Assembly (NCBI GenBank): GCA_937891125.1
Contig: CALAEZ010000046.1
Coordinates: 1-6,923 of the forward strand
From: an uncultured Treponema sp.
Lineage (GTDB): Bacteria > Spirochaetota > Spirochaetia > Treponematales > Treponemataceae
DNA: 6,923 bases
Direction of reading: 5' to 3'
The notes below the pieces were generated by a model that was given only the letters and a program-made list of their open reading frames with translations, did not search any database and was not told the DNA's origin. Made by a program: the position numbers and the translations under genes. Below, one piece after another: positions 5,025-6,923 of this stretch (the first letter of the stretch is position 1; every line of letters begins with the position of its first letter).

Positions 5025-6752
5025 CTATTTGTTTGCTAAAATCTCTTTTGCGCGAGCCATTGCGTCTGTAATGTTTGCACAGACGTTTTCGCGTCCAAGT
5101 TTTTCAAGCATGCCCATTTTGTCGCAAAGCATATAAGGCTGCGTGTGGATTCCTGAAAGCACAATGGTTACGCCTTTTTTGTCGCACAGGGTTTTTGCTT
5201 GCTCCAAGGCGCGGATTCCGCCTGCGTCAAGGTAAATCGTGTTGCGCATGCGAAGGACAAGCACCTTGTAGCTCAGGTTTGCCTGCGTTACGGCAACTTC
5301 AAACTTGCGCACCGTGCCGAAAAAGAGCGGTCCGTCCACTTCGTAGACCATAACTCCATCTGGAACATCAAGCTTTTCGTCTAGTTCGCGGTCTCCAGAG
5401 ATGCGCTGTGTGGCAGAGCCTTTTACGCCTTCTGTTAAGTTTTCGCGCTTTGCCTGAACTTCGCTTAAGTCGCACATCTTTTTAATGAAGAAGAAGGCTG
5501 CAAAGCCTAAGCCCACTTCGATTGCAACGGTAAGGTCTATAAACACGGTGATGAGGAATGTTACGGTAAGCACGCAGGTGTCGCTTTTCTGCCCGTGAAC
5601 AAGCGCACGGATTGCCTTAAAGCCCGCCATGTTCCAGGCGACGTTCATTAAGACTGCGGCAAGGGCTGCCATCGGGATGTAGACTGCGTATTTTCCTAAG
5701 AAAAGCAGGATTAAAAGCAGCGTAAGCGCGTGAACAATGCCAGCTACCGGCGTTTTTCCGCCATTTTTAATGTTGGTTGCCGTGCGCGCAATGGCTCCTG
5801 TTGCCGGAATGCCGCCAAAAAGCGGGGAGGCGATATTTGCAATTCCCTGCCCGATAAGCTCGGTGTCAGAGTCGTGCTTTCCGCCAGTCATACCGTCTGC
5901 AACGACTGCGCTTAAAAGAGATTCAATTGCGGCAAGAACAGCAATGCTTACTGCCGTTGGGAAAAGCGTGCGTATGGTAGAAAGGCGCAAGTCAGGTAGA
6001 TGCGGAAGTGGAAGAGAAGACGGAATCTCGCCATAGCGGCTTCCGATGGTGTCGGTCTCTAAGCCTGCGGTATTCTTCAAGATGACGCTTGCGGCAGTTG
6101 CCAGAATAATCACGATTAAAGAGCCTGGAACGCGCTGGTTTATTTTCGGCCAGACAAAAAGAATGACAAGCGAAACTGCCGCCATTAAAAATGAGTACAG
6201 GTTTATGCGCTGAATGTTAAGCGCGTAGGTGTGAATCTTTCCGACAAAGTCGCCCGGCATTTTTGTAAAGCCTTCCGGAAATACGGTGATGGAAAGCCCC
6301 AAAAAGTCGCCGATCTGGCCTGCGGCTATGGTGACTGCAATGCCTGCGGTAAAGCCGGTTACAATCGTGTAGGGAATGAACTTAACAAGACCGCCCATTT
6401 TAAACGCGCCAAGTAAGATAAGCAGAATGCCTGCCATAACGGTGGCGGTTGCAAGGCCGCTTACGCCAAATTCGGCTACAACGCCGTAAACAATGACGGC
6501 AAAAGCTCCTGTAGGGCCGCCAATTTGCACGGCACTTCCGCCAAAGGCAGAAATACAAAAGCCTGCAATAATGGCAGTAAAAAGACCAGCCTCAGGACCT
6601 ACGCCGCTTGCAATGGCAAAGGCGATGGCAAGCGGAAGGGCTACAATGCCGACGATAAAGCCTGCAATCAGGTCGCTGGTAAATGTTTTTGCTGAATAAG
6701 AGCGGAGGCTTTTTAAAAGCTCCGGTTTGTAAGAAAAAGACGGAAAATGCAT
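5025..6752 (-). CDS. SulP (SLC26-type) anion transporter with STAS domain
   Basis: This 575-aa protein is an inner-membrane transporter. SulP proteins carry anions such as sulfate, bicarbonate or dicarboxylates, and the sequence does not decide which. Residues about 25-425 are a run of hydrophobic segments. Family blocks are visible: GIVALPLAIAFAIASGV (35-51), GGSAVQIGGPTGAF (71-84), then AAIESLLSAVVADGMTG (274-290) and FGGIPATGAIART (312-324), the signature regions lining the transport site. The C-terminal STAS domain spans about 461-572, with VYEVDGPLFFG (469-479) and YLDAGGIRALE (507-517). There Gly511 replaces the Ser/Thr often found after Asp-Ala. Length is normal for the family. I start at ATG 6752, with AGAGGA just upstream; a longer in-frame ATG at 6833 lies in a repeat and adds non-hydrophobic sequence. 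It is a single gene ending at its own terminator. GC content is visibly higher than in the araC genes. Confidence 0.93.
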   Translation of the reverse strand: MHFPSFSYKPELLKSLRSYSAKTFTSDLIAGFIVGIVALPLAIAFAIASGVGPEAGLFTAIIAGFCISAFGGSAVQIGGPTGAFAVIVYGVVAEFGVSGLATATVMAGILLILLGAFKMGGLVKFIPYTIVTGFTAGIAVTIAAGQIGDFLGLSITVFPEGFTKMPGDFVGKIHTYALNIQRINLYSFLMAAVSLVILFVWPKINQRVPGSLIVIILATAASVILKNTAGLETDTIGSRYGEIPSSLPLPHLPDLRLSTIRTLFPTAVSIAVLAAIESLLSAVVADGMTGGKHDSDTELIGQGIANIASPLFGGIPATGAIARTATNIKNGGKTPVAGIVHALTLLLILLFLGKYAVYIPMAALAAVLMNVAWNMAGFKAIRALVHGQKSDTCVLTVTFLITVFIDLTVAIEVGLGFAAFFFIKKMCDLSEVQAKRENLTEGVKGSATQRISGDRELDEKLDVPDGVMVYEVDGPLFFGTVRKFEVAVTQANLSYKVLVLRMRNTIYLDAGGIRALEQAKTLCDKKGVTIVLSGIHTQPYMLCDKMGMLEKLGRENVCANITDAMARAKEILANK

Positions 6753-6777
6753 ATTGTCCTCTGTGTAAAATAGACGA

Positions 6778-6808
6778 ATACTATGCGCTTTTTTTGCATT
6801 CTTTGCAA
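6778..6808 (-). promoter_or_regulatory. Weak candidate promoter of the SulP gene
   Basis: On the minus strand TTGCAA (6808-6803) and TAGTAT (6783-6778) are separated by 19 bases, about 26 bases before the start codon. The spacing is long and the match partial. It is the best candidate between the GC-rich repeat and the start codon. Confidence 0.3.
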
Positions 6809-6819
6809 TATATGCTTTT

Positions 6820-6901
6820 GGGGGCGGGGACATCCCCTACTGCGAAGCGAGGTTTTCCCCGCCCCCGCTTCCCGGCACGCTTTAGGGGCGTTGCCCCTAA
6901 A
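6820..6901. repeat. GC-rich double inverted repeat, probable dispersed intergenic element
   Basis: Two hairpins lie in tandem in a GC-rich block unlike its AT-rich surroundings. The first pairs GGGGGCGGGGA (6820-6830) with TCCCCGCCCCC (6856-6866), a perfect 11-base stem with a 25-base loop. The second pairs TTTAGGGGC (6881-6889) with GCCCCTAAA (6893-6901), a perfect 9-base stem with a 3-base loop. Neither is followed by a T-tract on either strand, so they are poor rho-independent terminators. The abrupt change in base composition suggests an inserted repeat family. It may continue past the window edge, since AAACCCCGC follows directly. Confidence 0.55.
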
Positions 6902-6923
6902 AACCCCGCATTTGCGTTCAAGA

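Noticed and set aside
6753..6833. Upstream ATG for the SulP gene
   Set aside because: It begins inside the GC-rich repeat and reads through the likely promoter; ATG 6752 has its own ribosome binding site.
1..6923. CRISPR array, tRNA or rRNA genes
   Set aside because: No regularly spaced direct repeats and no cloverleaf or rRNA-like stretches were seen on either strand by eye.

Overview
The window looks like an accessory or intergenic-rich part of a host-associated spirochaete chromosome, most likely a Treponema. This is an inference from three things: a soluble chemoreceptor whose hairpin tip carries the 'EAAHAG' variant, the FIST sensor partnered with it, and a mix of AT-rich regulatory genes, dispersed palindromic repeats and a GC-rich intergenic repeat. 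No rRNA, tRNA or taxon-specific marker is present, so the assignment is moderate.

Left part (1-1075). The first 54 bases are the terminal end of an IS3-family (IS150-like) insertion sequence. Its transposase orfA reads leftward out of the window, and only the ribosome binding site and first four codons are visible. To the right comes an AT-rich stretch. It leads to a 19-codon ORF with a near-perfect Shine-Dalgarno, which looks like the remnant of an exported protein. Next is a MITE-like element of nested inverted repeats (378-493), then a 138-aa protein of unknown function with one N-terminal membrane segment. The 148 bases between that gene and the next hold a long imperfect hairpin.

Middle left (1076-2783, + strand). 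Two AraC-family regulators lie in tandem 52 bases apart. They are paralogues: same cupin-like N-terminal layout, same C-terminal double helix-turn-helix, shared blocks. They probably arose by duplication. Their targets are not evident.

Middle right (4841-2816, - strand). A two-gene operon encodes a FIST-domain sensor and a cytosolic methyl-accepting-type signalling protein with no membrane or sensor domain. The second gene starts 4 nt after the first stops, with its ribosome binding site inside the end of the first. Together they look like a split chemoreceptor: FIST senses an internal small molecule, and the coiled coil passes the signal to CheA/CheW. This operon converges on the araC pair across only 32 bases.

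Right part (6752-5025, - strand). A full-length SulP (SLC26-type) anion transporter with a C-terminal STAS domain ends at a clear hairpin terminator (4967-5004), which separates it from the FIST operon. Upstream of it, running to the window edge, is a GC-rich block of two inverted repeats (6820-6901) that looks like a dispersed intergenic repeat.
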